Positions 1-8,315 of a stretch of 64,000 nucleotides of DNA are shown piece by piece. The translations under genes and the position numbers were made by a program. The stretch lies in NCBI GenBank assembly GCA_021776475.1, contig JAJFFV010000005.1, forward strand, positions 1,550,001 through 1,614,000. Direction: 5' to 3'. This stretch comes from Parvularculaceae bacterium. GTDB lineage: Bacteria; Pseudomonadota; Alphaproteobacteria; Caulobacterales; Parvularculaceae. The notes below the pieces were generated by a model, which saw nothing but the letters and a program-made list of their open reading frames with translations, was not told where the DNA came from and ran no database searches. Within the stretch, counting starts at the first letter, position 1, and each line of letters starts with the position of its first letter.

Positions 1-432
1 CTGAAAACCTTCAGCGGCTCTGGCTTTGGCTTGTGTCAGCATTTCGCGCATGGCAGCTGAACCAGCTTCACGGTCGATACCGATGAACCCGCAGGACCGA
101 CAGAACCACCCGAATACTGGAATGTTGAAGAGCTCTTTTTTGAGAATGATACACGGCTTTGGTAGAATGATCGCCAGCGCCATCGTTTCCCACATGGACT
201 GGTGCTTCGCAGCGATCAGAACGGCCTGGTCTGGAATCCGCTCTGGATGCAAAATCTGGTGATCGAGCCCACAGATCAGTTTCAAACTGCCGAGCATGGC
301 GCGGTTCCAGGCGCGCCCGACAATGAGCGCCCATTCTCTATTGAACAGGCTGAACCAGAACACCATCACTGTCAGGATCGCGCTCATGGGCATGACCAGA
401 TTGAAAACAGTAGATCTGATTAGGGTCAGCAT
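1..432 (-). CDS. plsC: 1-acyl-sn-glycerol-3-phosphate acyltransferase, 3' end outside the window
   Basis: Adds the second acyl chain to lysophosphatidic acid at the inner membrane during phospholipid synthesis. The 144 visible residues begin at the ATG whose complement is at 430-432. They show an N-terminal hydrophobic segment (about residues 9-30), then the acyltransferase block I as H77-QSMW-E82 (the usual HX4D with Glu, as in alphaproteobacterial KHQSMWET-type PlsC), then a GFIGIDRE block around residues 113-120. The gene lies 18 nt downstream of a ydcF-like gene on the same strand, so the two are probably cotranscribed with ftsEX upstream. The Shine-Dalgarno is weak, so the exact start is moderately certain. 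The C-terminal part is cut by the window edge. Confidence 0.85.
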   Translation of the reverse strand, partial: MLTLIRSTVFNLVMPMSAILTVMVFWFSLFNREWALIVGRAWNRAMLGSLKLICGLDHQILHPERIPDQAVLIAAKHQSMWETMALAIILPKPCIILKKELFNIPVFGWFCRSCGFIGIDREAGSAAMREMLTQAKARAAEGFQ

Positions 433-450
433 GGGGAAGCAAATAGCCTG

Positions 451-1053
451 TCAGTTCACTGGCAGCAACTGTCCAGCTTTGACGGCGATGAATTTCATAT
501 ATTCCGTGATCAGGATGCGCCAGGCGTGGATTTGCGTAAACCAGCCGCTTTCCGGCGCGGTTTTGGAGGCAACCGGATAAGCGATAATTTCGACCTCCGG
601 CAGGAGCGCCCTAATCTCTAACACCGCGCGCGGCACATGGTAGTCCGTTGTCACCAGGATAATATGCCCATAATCATGCCCTTGGACCCAGTCGCGTGCT
701 TCAACAGCATTGCCTTTGGTGGTCTGTGCCCGCTGACCAAGATCAACGCAGCACTCGAATAGGTCCGTGGCGCCGTCGATGCGGGCCGCCAGCTCCTGCT
801 TTTTGGTTTCCGGATGGACACCCGAAATCAGGATCTTGGCACCGGCTTGGGTATCGAGCAGCATGATCGCCGCCTTGATTCGTGATCCGCCGCCGCCTGT
901 AAGGGCAACAATGCCGGTGTCCTCCCGGCTTAAATTGCCGATCTCACTGGCAATACCGAGGTCGCCCTGACGCGGCAGGCTGGTCACGAACCAGATAAAA
1001 CCACCGAACCACAAGATCACGCCGAAAATACATATTCGCAGCACTGTCTGCAT
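451..1053 (-). CDS. YdcF/SanA-like DUF218 membrane protein
   Basis: DUF218 proteins are inner-membrane proteins with a periplasmic Rossmann-like domain, linked in other bacteria to envelope permeability; the reaction is unknown. Starting at the ATG at 1053, the 200-aa product has one N-terminal membrane helix (about residues 4-26). After it come the DUF218 signatures: a glycine-rich VALTGGGGSR stretch, an ILISGVHPE stretch, a central AQTTKGNAVEA stretch and a conserved VTTDYHVPRA motif. A TTG start at 1113 would add 20 residues before the membrane helix and is less likely. It lies between an Fe(II) dioxygenase gene and plsC, all on the minus strand; ftsEX, ydcF-like and plsC genes are commonly grouped in alphaproteobacteria, which suggests an envelope role. 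Confidence 0.8.
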   Translation of the reverse strand: MQTVLRICIFGVILWFGGFIWFVTSLPRQGDLGIASEIGNLSREDTGIVALTGGGGSRIKAAIMLLDTQAGAKILISGVHPETKKQELAARIDGATDLFECCVDLGQRAQTTKGNAVEARDWVQGHDYGHIILVTTDYHVPRAVLEIRALLPEVEIIAYPVASKTAPESGWFTQIHAWRILITEYMKFIAVKAGQLLPVN

Positions 1054-1140
1054 GTACTTTGTCCGTCCAAGCTGCCCTGCCAGCGAGCTTATCGCAACTG
1101 GCAGCAGACGCAAATGGCAGATTTGGGGGCGAAAATGTCG

Positions 1141-1815
1141 TTAACCATCCGCCCACATCCGGGTCAGCTCCAGAACCGCGAACATCAGCCGCTTGGCCTC
1201 AGGGCTTGTCTCGCCTTTCGCCTCGACCATATCGTCATATGCGTGCCAGATTTCGCCGATCACCTTGCGCTGGGCCGGATCGGCGATATGACTTTGGATC
1301 CAGGTCACAACAGCGATGCGCGCGCCGCCTGTCACCGGCGTAACACGGTGATAGAGCCGTGTTGAATAAACCACCGCGCCACCTGCAGGCAGTTTGATTT
1401 CGTGATCCCCGAAATCGGTTTCCAGGACGAGCGCGCCGCCATCGTAACTGTCCGGGTCCGACAAGAACAGCGTCATCGACATATCTGTCCGCACAGGTCC
1501 TTTGTGATGCATGAATGGCGCATCTAGGTGTGATTTGTACTCCATCCCATCCTGATATTTGGAAATCATCGGCGGCATGATGTTTTTGATCATCACGTTG
1601 TCCCGCACAACGTCTGAGCGGTTGAGCGCGCTGCGGACAATCTGTGAAAGGGAATTGAGATCAGGCCCCTGCGGAACATATTGCAGGTTGTTTTTGTGGC
1701 CACCGGGCATGCCGCCGGTGGTCGTAGTGCCATCGTCAAATGCTGCCCGCTCGGCCATTGTCTGAAGCGTTGTTAACTCGTCTGCGCGCAAAAGGTCGGG
1801 GATCGTTAAGAACAT
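1141..1815 (-). CDS. PKHD-type Fe(II)/2-oxoglutarate-dependent hydroxylase (PiuC/YbiX family)
   Basis: A non-heme iron dioxygenase of the PKHD type. Substrates of the bacterial members are poorly known; several are linked to iron uptake loci. All expected ligands are visible: H96-x-D98 and H156 for iron and R166 for 2-oxoglutarate, on the double-stranded beta-helix core (about residues 78-172). Length (224 aa) is normal for the family. Its ATG overlaps the last 10 nt of a truncated receiver-domain ORF, so translation may be coupled to it. The intact family in this place suggests that a deletion brought it next to the regulator genes. Function beyond the fold is inferred. Confidence 0.85.
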   Translation of the reverse strand: MFLTIPDLLRADELTTLQTMAERAAFDDGTTTTGGMPGGHKNNLQYVPQGPDLNSLSQIVRSALNRSDVVRDNVMIKNIMPPMISKYQDGMEYKSHLDAPFMHHKGPVRTDMSMTLFLSDPDSYDGGALVLETDFGDHEIKLPAGGAVVYSTRLYHRVTPVTGGARIAVVTWIQSHIADPAQRKVIGEIWHAYDDMVEAKGETSPEAKRLMFAVLELTRMWADG

Positions 1816-1955
1816 GGGGTTGGCTTCAGCTCAAGTTGCGGGCGGCCAGAGCTGGCCGTTGCCGCTTCAAAGACGTGATGTCCTTCATGCGTAAGGACCG
1901 CCTGAAGAGCTTCGCGAACATGAGGGTCGTCATCAATGATCAGAATATTCAGCAT
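1806..1955 (-). pseudogene. Truncated response-regulator receiver domain
   Basis: A 49-codon ORF that starts 10 nt after the MarR gene stop. Residues 1-35 are an unmistakable receiver-domain start: the beta-1 strand LNILIIDDD with the acidic Asp cluster at residues 8-10, then the alpha-1 helix and the beta-2 HHVFEA. After about residue 37 the similarity stops and an unrelated tail runs into the start of the downstream hydroxylase. The phospho-acceptor Asp (about residue 52 in intact proteins) and all of the rest are absent, so it cannot work as a normal response regulator. The MarR-receiver order matches the petP-petR pair of other alphaproteobacteria, but that identity is an inference. The ORF could survive as a leader or be decaying. 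Confidence 0.7.
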
Positions 1956-1965
1956 ACAAGGAAGC

Positions 1966-2415
1966 CTATTTTTTGGACTGGGTGAGGTGATCGGATAGCT
2001 GCACAATGACCTGGCTGAATGTGGAAAGATCAGCCTCTCCAATCTGACCGAGCGCGCCGGCGAGCCGGTAAAGCGGATCTTGCTCGAGTTTCTCGCGGCC
2101 AAGCGGTGTGAGGGAGTATAGGACACTGCGACGGTCAGCGGGATTTTGCCTTGAACTTACTAACCCTCGGCGCTGTAACGCGGTTGCTGCCCGGCTTGCG
2201 GTGCTCGTTTTTACATCCAAAAAAAGGGCGATACCGGTGACGGTTCTTGCCCTATCACCAGCCAGGCTCAGAAAACGCAAAACCGGCCATTGGGCTGGCT
2301 GGATCACCATCGGACCCCGGTCTTCGTAAACCGCGCGGGCAACCTGCTCGTAAATGGATGCAAGGCCGACAAGCTGTCTGTTGGGGAGCTGCGTCAATTT
2401 ATTCTTCGTTATCAC
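1966..2415 (-). CDS. MarR-family winged-helix regulator, PetP-like
   Basis: A DNA-binding repressor or activator of the MarR family; the ligand is unknown. The 149-aa product has the wHTH core with a recognition helix in the stretch VKTSTASRAATALQRRGLV, followed by the wing with the conserved D-R-R (PADRRSVLYSLT) and C-terminal dimer helices. The open frame extends upstream into ftsX, but that extension does not look like MarR sequence. A GTG at 2415 gives the usual length, so I chose it; confidence in the start is moderate because no strong Shine-Dalgarno is visible. It is followed by a receiver-domain remnant, as in the petP-petR pair of Rhodobacter. About 208 bp separate it from ftsX, room for its own promoter. 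Confidence 0.75.
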   Translation of the reverse strand: MITKNKLTQLPNRQLVGLASIYEQVARAVYEDRGPMVIQPAQWPVLRFLSLAGDRARTVTGIALFLDVKTSTASRAATALQRRGLVSSRQNPADRRSVLYSLTPLGREKLEQDPLYRLAGALGQIGEADLSTFSQVIVQLSDHLTQSKK

Positions 2416-2623
2416 TGCTGCCAGCAACAATATGACCGTTTTGCCCCGCAAGTCCAGCAAAACAGGTTGCAATTCAGGACCGGGTAGCGATTCTTTTTGC
2501 CGGTTGTGCCGTTTTGAAAGTGTTATTGGCAACGCAAGCAGCCATGACCTCGGCCCCTCCTGCGGTGCGGGTTCAGCAATAACCATTGCTCTTGCGCTCC
2601 GCATTTCGGCTACGCCATGGCGC

Positions 2624-3574
2624 TCAAAAGCGGCTGGCGAGGGTTCGCAGAACTGTCGTCCTGGCCGTCCAGGCGGCAACAAGGCAGGTGATCAACGGCA
2701 CGATCAACAGCCAGAAAAACATGCCACTGTCATTGGAGATTGCAGGCAGGAAATAGCTGCCGGTGATCCGCTGCCCCAGCGCGGTGGTCAGGATGATGAT
2801 TGCAAGGACCGCAACCCCCATACCCACCACGGCACCGCGAAAACCCAGAATCAGAAAACGGCGTTGGACTTCAAGGGCGATGAACCGGTCGGTCGCGCCA
2901 ACAAGATGCAGGACATCGACAATCTCCCTGTTGGCGGCAAGGCCTGCCCTCGTCGCAAACACAATGACCGTGCACACCGCTCCCATGATCAGCGCAAAGA
3001 CACTAAACGCGAAAATCTGCGCCGTTCTGGCTGAGGCCGCGAGCGTGTCGTTCCAGGTACTGTGGTCGTCAATGTTGGTGCCAGGCGCAATATCCTTAAG
3101 GTCAGCTGCCAGAAGATCGAGATCGGATCTGAGCTCAGGGGTTGCCTCAATGGCAATGAGGCCTGGCACTGGCAAGCTCGCTGGCAGATTACCTTTGCCA
3201 AGCCACGGCTCGAGCAGCTCAGTTGTTTCGGTACGTGATAATGCGCGCGCGGAGATAATGCCTCTGGTACCACGCAGGAATTCCAGCGCCTTGTTCGTGT
3301 CAGAGGCAATGGTGATACTGTCCTGTCCTTTGATCTGTACCGTGATGGAGCCGCGCAAATCGGACGTCCAGTCGTTGGCCGCTTTTGATACGGCGAAAAA
3401 GCCGGCAAGGGACAGGCTGGCGAGAAAACAGATAACGGCAATAACGGCCGTGAGCGGGGCACCAGCGGCACCGGCTTCTGGCAACAATGGTGCCCGTTTC
3501 AGCCAAGGGACAATCTGGTCCGCAGTCAGGTGCGGCTTGTCCGGTAATTGCGCCTCTGGATCGCTCGGATACAT
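2624..3574 (-). CDS. ftsX: Cell-division ABC transporter permease FtsX
   Basis: Membrane partner of the FtsE ATPase. The FtsEX complex sits at the septum and, in well-studied species, relays ATP hydrolysis to peptidoglycan hydrolases outside the membrane. The 316-aa product shows the FtsX plan: cytoplasmic N-terminus, first membrane helix (about residues 40-62), a periplasmic extracellular loop domain (about 65-185), then three helices (about 188-212, 240-263 and 283-303). It starts inside the stop of ftsE (TGATG, one shared base), which indicates translational coupling. No signs of truncation. Confidence 0.93.
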   Translation of the reverse strand: MYPSDPEAQLPDKPHLTADQIVPWLKRAPLLPEAGAAGAPLTAVIAVICFLASLSLAGFFAVSKAANDWTSDLRGSITVQIKGQDSITIASDTNKALEFLRGTRGIISARALSRTETTELLEPWLGKGNLPASLPVPGLIAIEATPELRSDLDLLAADLKDIAPGTNIDDHSTWNDTLAASARTAQIFAFSVFALIMGAVCTVIVFATRAGLAANREIVDVLHLVGATDRFIALEVQRRFLILGFRGAVVGMGVAVLAIIILTTALGQRITGSYFLPAISNDSGMFFWLLIVPLITCLVAAWTARTTVLRTLASRF

Positions 3575-4344
3575 CAGGCTTGGCCTCTTAAATTTATCGG
3601 GTCATGGCGTAGCTCTGGTGCTGATGTATCATCGCCGATGTCAGTCCGCGTCGTATCTTTCAGCGGGCCGTGAAGTGTCAATCGTCCGTCTTTCAAGCGC
3701 AAAATGTTCTTCCTCATCCGACGAACGAGCGCCAGATCGTGGGTTGCAACAATAACGCCGGTGCCGAGCTTGTTCAGCTCGACCAGCAAACGCATGATGC
3801 GCTCCCCCATTATCGGGTCAACATTACCCGTTGGCTCGTCAGCGAGGATCAGGTCTGGCTTAGAGACGAGGGCTCTGGCCAGCGCTACCCGCTGTTTTTC
3901 CCCGCCGGAAAGGGTTGGTGACAGAGCGTCCATCTTACTGCCAAGGCCGACCCAGGTTAACAATTCAGTTACGTCTTGGCCGTACTCCTTTTGGTTAACT
4001 CCTGCCACGCGCATGGGGAGAGCGACATTTTCAAAGGCGGTCAGATGATCGAGGAGGCGGAACTCCTGAAATACAACGCCGATGCGGCGGCGCAAGCCAG
4101 GCAGATCTTCGCGCGGCAGGCTACACACGTCTTTGCCAAACAGCTCCAAAGTGCCAGTTGTGGGCTTGTGGGCGAGATAAATCATCTTCAGAAGCGAGGT
4201 TTTGCCAGCGCCCGAGGGCCCTGTCAGAAACCGGAAATCTCCGTCGCGAATGACGAGATTAAGGTCCTTCAAGACATCCATATGCCCGTCATAAGACAGG
4301 CACGCATTGTTAAACTGAACTATCGGTTCCAAGCCCTCTTCCAA
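3574..4344 (-). CDS. ftsE: Cell-division ATP-binding protein FtsE
   Basis: Cytoplasmic ATPase of the FtsEX complex. Visible motifs: Walker A GPSGAGKT (residues 42-49), Q-loop near residue 94, ABC signature LSGGE (146-150), Walker B ILADEP (167-172) and the switch His in the VIVATHD stretch. Residues about 8-230 form the ABC domain; the last 25 residues are a variable tail. Length (256 aa) is slightly above the family norm because of short extensions at both ends. It is divergent from the zinc-ribbon gene at 4398, with 53 bp for two promoters, an arrangement common in alphaproteobacteria. Confidence 0.94.
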   Translation of the reverse strand: MEEGLEPIVQFNNACLSYDGHMDVLKDLNLVIRDGDFRFLTGPSGAGKTSLLKMIYLAHKPTTGTLELFGKDVCSLPREDLPGLRRRIGVVFQEFRLLDHLTAFENVALPMRVAGVNQKEYGQDVTELLTWVGLGSKMDALSPTLSGGEKQRVALARALVSKPDLILADEPTGNVDPIMGERIMRLLVELNKLGTGVIVATHDLALVRRMRKNILRLKDGRLTLHGPLKDTTRTDIGDDTSAPELRHDPINLRGQA

Positions 4345-4397
4345 CCCATCGTTGATGCCGTCGCATACAAGCCTGATTCTGGAACGGAACAGAGATA

Positions 4398-5729
4398 ATG
4401 CTGCTGATCTGTCCGTCCTGTTCTACACACTATGAAGTGACCGACGGCAGCATTCCCTCTGCCGGGCGCTCTGTCAAATGCGCTGCTTGTGGGCATACCT
4501 GGATGGCGGGCCCGTGGAATCGCAGCAATTACGCCGCGCGCAAGTCTTTTCAGCCAACGCCCGCAGCGCCGCCGAGCACGACATCGAAGCCGGCAACGTA
4601 TTTCTCAAAGCCGATCAGTGCCTCTCGCGGCGGGGCGGCCCTGGCTGCCCTGTTTGACGATCATGCGTTTGACGAAGATGAGCCGCTGATCGACGGGAAA
4701 TGTGAGGCGATTGAGGAAAAACAGAACTTTATCAGCATTGAAGAAAGGCTGGTCGCAGCACTGAGCGCAGCGCCGATCGCCCGCCTGATGGAGCAAGAGC
4801 CAAAGCCTACCTCGCCATTTCGGCAGGAAATTTCGGCAATTGCAGATGACGCACCACAGGCGGCCCTGCCAGCTTTGGTCGCCAGCGAGCCGGGCGCAAA
4901 GCCCATTGCCGGCAGTCAGACCGATCAGCCTGAAAAAAATGCTGCCCGCGACGCCATCGGGAAATTCTCGTCTTACCTGCGACTTGGCGCCGGCTGGACG
5001 GTCAAGGCATTCAACCGGCTCGGCGACCGCATCGACGCGTTAATCCCTGATCAGATTTTTGCGCGATCATCAAAAACCAAACCTGTAATGACCCCCGGTG
5101 ACGAAAAAGTCTCCGAATGGCGCCAACGCGAACGGCGCAAAGCGCGTAACCGGATGACACCGCTGCGCTTTATCGGTTGGCTAGGATGGGCCGCTTCATG
5201 CGTGGGTGTCCTCTACACGGTCGTTGCTTATGAAAGAGAGATCACGACGCTCTTGCCACAGAGCAAAGGTATGTATGCGGTTTTTGGCGGGCCCTCAGTG
5301 TTCGAACCGGTGATTTTGAAGGATATCAACTATCGCTACGCCTTATCTGACAAGGGACCAGTGATTGAATTGCGCGGCGCTCTGGAACATACGGGCGACA
5401 AGCCGGTGATGACGCCGCTCGTTCGAGCTGATGCGGTTGATGCCAATGGCGAGATCTTGACCTCATGGACTTTCAGGATAAAGGGACCACGCCAGCTTTT
5501 GCCCAAAATGGAGACACCGTTCCTGACCCGTACACTGGCACCTGCGGGTATTGCCAAGCTGGAGCTCGGCGTTGTACCGGAGGCCGAGCGCGCCGCGATC
5601 GAATTGGCGCGGACCGAACAACTTGCCATCACAGGCGCTGACGATACTGGCCAGCAGGTCTTTTTCATGCAAAAGACCACTGTCGGCTGGGACAGTGGCC
5701 CGGACGATCCGCCGCCGTCAGCCAAATAG
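4398..5729 (+). CDS. MJ0042-type zinc-ribbon membrane protein with DUF3426-like C-terminus
   Basis: The function is unknown, but the family is conserved beside ftsEX in alphaproteobacteria. The N-terminus is a zinc ribbon with C5-x2-C8 and C28-x2-C31. A long, low-complexity and charged cytoplasmic linker follows (about residues 40-250), then one membrane helix (about 256-278). The C-terminal domain (about 290-435) contains a beta-rich stretch with LRGALEHTG and a conserved phenylalanine/proline pattern like DUF3426. The topology suggests a cytoplasmic zinc ribbon and an exported beta-sandwich domain. ATG at 4398 is the only sensible start because the first zinc ligands are at residues 5-8. 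A septal or envelope role is inferred only from location. Confidence 0.8.
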   Translation: MLLICPSCSTHYEVTDGSIPSAGRSVKCAACGHTWMAGPWNRSNYAARKSFQPTPAAPPSTTSKPATYFSKPISASRGGAALAALFDDHAFDEDEPLIDGKCEAIEEKQNFISIEERLVAALSAAPIARLMEQEPKPTSPFRQEISAIADDAPQAALPALVASEPGAKPIAGSQTDQPEKNAARDAIGKFSSYLRLGAGWTVKAFNRLGDRIDALIPDQIFARSSKTKPVMTPGDEKVSEWRQRERRKARNRMTPLRFIGWLGWAASCVGVLYTVVAYEREITTLLPQSKGMYAVFGGPSVFEPVILKDINYRYALSDKGPVIELRGALEHTGDKPVMTPLVRADAVDANGEILTSWTFRIKGPRQLLPKMETPFLTRTLAPAGIAKLELGVVPEAERAAIELARTEQLAITGADDTGQQVFFMQKTTVGWDSGPDDPPPSAK

Positions 5730-5737
5730 GAAAATCC

Positions 5738-6250
5738 ATGCGCATATTATATACCGAGGAACAAATCGCTCAACGTCTTGAAGACCTCGGGCGCGAGATC
5801 GTCGAGTATTTTGACGGACCTTTTACCATGGCGCCGATTTTAACTGGCGGTTTTGTCTTCGGCGCGGATCTTGCGCGCGCGGTCTCAAAGGCCGGCGGCG
5901 ACGCGAAAATCGATTTTCTGCAGTTGGCCAGTTACGGCGAAAAGCGGATTTCGTCGGGTGTTGTCAAGCTGATCAAGGACTTCAATCGACCCGTCGAGGG
6001 GGAGCGGATTTTGCTCGTGGATGATGTGCTTGATTCAGGCCACAGCATATTTTTCGCAACCAAAATGCTGCAGGATCGCGGTGCCAAAGACGTCAAAACT
6101 TGCGTCGCCGTCGACAAACATTCAGCCCGCGCCGCACCGGTTAAAGCGGACTATGCTGCTTTTGAGGCCCATGCGGACGATTTCCTAGTCGGCTACGGCA
6201 TGGATGATGCCGAAAGCAAACGTGGATTGCCCTACATTGCTGCCGTTTGA
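5738..6250 (+). CDS. hpt: Hypoxanthine/guanine phosphoribosyltransferase
   Basis: Purine salvage enzyme that converts hypoxanthine (and probably guanine) plus PRPP to IMP or GMP in the cytoplasm. The type I PRTase PRPP-binding loop ILLVDDVLDSGHS is at about residues 91-103, preceded by the flexible-loop region and the substrate segment TGGFVFGADLARA (about 33-45). It starts 8 nt after the zinc-ribbon gene on the same strand, so it is probably cotranscribed. The 170-aa length fits the family. The choice between hypoxanthine and xanthine as preferred substrate cannot be made from sequence alone. Confidence 0.88.
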   Translation: MRILYTEEQIAQRLEDLGREIVEYFDGPFTMAPILTGGFVFGADLARAVSKAGGDAKIDFLQLASYGEKRISSGVVKLIKDFNRPVEGERILLVDDVLDSGHSIFFATKMLQDRGAKDVKTCVAVDKHSARAAPVKADYAAFEAHADDFLVGYGMDDAESKRGLPYIAAV

Positions 6251-6253
6251 GGC

Positions 6254-6721
6254 TTACAGCGCCGCCAGCAATTTGTCGTTGAAACCGTTGAGATACTCTG
6301 GAGAAATAATCGACATTTGAACAGCATAGGATTCGCAAGCCATGTTGGCCGAATCCTTGAACTCCTGAAATGAGCCATACTGGGCAGAGTTGCCGAAATG
6401 CCAGATCATGTCGCTCGCCAGCTGGTCAAGTTCTGCCTCGCCGCCTGAGAATTTGGCCTTGTAGGCATCGAGCATCACGCTGGCGTGGGCGCGCACGACC
6501 TGTCCATATCCGCCGGCGATGCCATGTTCGTCCATTGCTTTGATGTCGGCGGCGTAGAACGCCGCGCATAACGAGACCGCTTTTGCTTGACCGGCGTCAG
6601 TAAAGCTGTAGACGCCATTTCCGTCATTAGCGACCGGCCACGCGTCATGGGAATAATCGCCGGCGCTCGCCGTTGCGCCAAGCGCTACTGCTGCAATTGA
6701 AACAAATAGGGCACTGCGCAT
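6254..6721 (-). CDS. Secreted hypothetical protein
   Basis: Not recognised. The start was set at the ATG at 6721 because GGGAG lies 7 nt upstream; a longer reading from 6745 would place that Shine-Dalgarno inside the gene. The 155-aa product begins with a clear Sec signal peptide (MRSALFVSIAAVALG then ATASA, cleavage near residue 20). The mature part is mostly helical, with two cysteines that could pair, and no membrane segment. It converges on the hpt gene with a 3-nt gap. A periplasmic location is likely; no function can be proposed. Confidence 0.7.
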   Translation of the reverse strand: MRSALFVSIAAVALGATASAGDYSHDAWPVANDGNGVYSFTDAGQAKAVSLCAAFYAADIKAMDEHGIAGGYGQVVRAHASVMLDAYKAKFSGGEAELDQLASDMIWHFGNSAQYGSFQEFKDSANMACESYAVQMSIISPEYLNGFNDKLLAAL

Positions 6722-6977
6722 ACGAAATCTCCCGCCTGATGACATAATTACTGGCGGGAATTATGCCCAGAATATCGTTTTTGGCAAATGCAAATATCCA
6801 GCAGAGTTAACTGTTTTTCCTGCGCGCCGGCGAGGGCACCCTGCAAGCCGAGAAAACACCTGCACCTGAGGCAGATGAAATCTTGCTGATAGGCCGATCT
6901 GCGGAATTCCGGCCGCCCCGCTGCCAGGTTTTTGTGTAATACTGACCGGGCACAAGCTGCCAAAAAGAGCCCGACCG

Positions 6978-7532
6978 ATGCTGACACAGAGCCCGCCCTT
7001 TGAAGATATTATCCAATTCTGGTTTGTCGAAGCTGGCCCCAAGCACTGGTGGAAGAAGTCAGATGCCTTCGATGATCTGGTCAGGCAACGGTTTTTGCCG
7101 ACCTATGAGCAGGCGCTGGTCGGGGAAACTGACGAGTGGCGTTGCAACCCATATGGGCGGCTGGCAGAAATCATCGTGCTTGATCAGTTCCCGCGGCATA
7201 TGTTCCGGCATACAGCGGGCGCTTTTGAAGCCGACAATGTGGCCTTGGTTCTGGCGCAAGAAGCCGTCAGGGCCGAGGCTGATCAGGCACTGTCAATCGA
7301 TGAGCGCCCGTTTTTGTATATGCCGTTCATGCACAGTGAGAGTGTCAGCGTACATCAAAAAGCATTGCAGCTTTTTGCCGCTGACGGTATGGGGTCAAAT
7401 CTCGACTTTGAAAAAAAGCATCTGGCGATCCTTGAGCGCTTTGGTCGCTACCCACACAGAAACGCGATCCTCAAGCGTGACAGCACACCCGAGGAATTGG
7501 CGTTTCTGAAAGAACCTGGAAGCGGCTTTTAA
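6978..7532 (+). CDS. DUF924 family protein
   Basis: DUF924 proteins are soluble, all-helical proteins of unknown biochemical role, often described as TPR-like. The 184-aa product matches the family in length and in its motifs: IIQFWF near the start, a WWKK pattern, the VLDQFPRHMFR motif in the first half, MPFMHSES in the middle and GRYPHRNAILKR near the end. The gene stands alone with 232 bp upstream to the divergent secreted-protein gene. No signal peptide. Confidence 0.85.
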   Translation: MLTQSPPFEDIIQFWFVEAGPKHWWKKSDAFDDLVRQRFLPTYEQALVGETDEWRCNPYGRLAEIIVLDQFPRHMFRHTAGAFEADNVALVLAQEAVRAEADQALSIDERPFLYMPFMHSESVSVHQKALQLFAADGMGSNLDFEKKHLAILERFGRYPHRNAILKRDSTPEELAFLKEPGSGF

Positions 7533-7572
7533 GTGTGTACGGAATTTATATACAAGCTAGTGCAAGAAGTCG

Positions 7573-8178
7573 TTAGTTTCGAGAGCGCGCCAGCCACACC
7601 GTGAAACCGCAACAGGCAGGGTCATCATTGACATGTTTGATGACATCGAAGCCGTTTTGGTCGAGGAGGTCACAGTATTCGGTGTTACTGAGGCTTGCAT
7701 GATACAGAGGTTCATTTCGCAACTTGCCGATTGCCTCACCGTCTTCAGCGCCGCTGGTGAAGATCAGGGCTGCGTCTGGCGCTGCGTGCTGCCGGAATAT
7801 CGGAAACATCTTTCGTTGATCCTCCCGGCACAGATGAAAAAAACTGTTCCAGGCGATCATGCCATTGAATGTGCGGCCCAGTGAGAGTTTTCTCATGTCG
7901 GCCGTGAGCCAGTTGCTGTGAAGAAACCGTTTTTTGCAAATGCTGATCATCGAAGGCGACGCGTCGATACCTGTGACGTTGCACCCTTGCGCGATCAAAT
8001 AATCTGCAATCGGTTCGCCGCCGCCGCAGCCAATATCAAGAACATAGGCATTGCTTGGCAACAGGTCAGAAAATCTGCAGAGCCAAACATCTTCAACCAG
8101 CGCCCGCGACCGGTCTTCGTCCCAGGCTTTGGCGTTGCGTTCATAGAGCGGGATAATACCTTCCGGTGTCGCGGTCAT
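7573..8178 (-). CDS. Class I SAM-dependent methyltransferase
   Basis: A Rossmann-fold methyltransferase with motif I VLDIGCGGGEP at about residues 44-54, the acidic end of beta-2 in VTGIDASP and a motif IV-like region around GMIAWNSFFH. The substrate is unknown. The start is the ATG at 8178; a GTG at 8193 would add five residues and cannot be excluded. It is divergent from the blaI-like gene; the region between holds the palindromic operator of that gene. Small-molecule methylation is likely from the size (201 aa). Confidence 0.8.
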   Translation of the reverse strand: MTATPEGIIPLYERNAKAWDEDRSRALVEDVWLCRFSDLLPSNAYVLDIGCGGGEPIADYLIAQGCNVTGIDASPSMISICKKRFLHSNWLTADMRKLSLGRTFNGMIAWNSFFHLCREDQRKMFPIFRQHAAPDAALIFTSGAEDGEAIGKLRNEPLYHASLSNTEYCDLLDQNGFDVIKHVNDDPACCGFTVWLARSRN

Positions 8179-8272
8179 GGTAGGAGCCTGCACGACACAA
8201 ACAGCGCCGTCAAAGCAAACAACCAGGCTTGGTTTTTGCCCGGTTTCTTACCAAAAGTTACATTGCCTCTTT

Positions 8273-8299
8273 TGCGACATTTGTCGCATATATGCGACA
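8273..8299. promoter_or_regulatory. Probable operator of the BlaI-like repressor
   Basis: Three alternating heptamers TGCGACA (8273-8279), TGTCGCA (8282-8288) and TGCGACA (8293-8299) form two overlapping perfect palindromes with spacers of 2 and 4 nt. They end 16 bp before the ATG of the blaI-like gene. BlaI/MecI repressors bind short dyads with ACA/TGT ends next to their own genes, so autorepression is the natural reading. Half-site density suggests cooperative binding of two dimers. The same element could affect the divergent methyltransferase gene. Confidence 0.7.
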
Positions 8300-8315
8300 T
8301 GAACAGGGAGCCTTC

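Noticed and set aside
2763-3755. Plus-strand 330-aa open frame antisense to ftsX
   Set aside because: It has Arg/Ser/Thr-rich shadow composition, no domain, and covers the well-defined ftsX gene.
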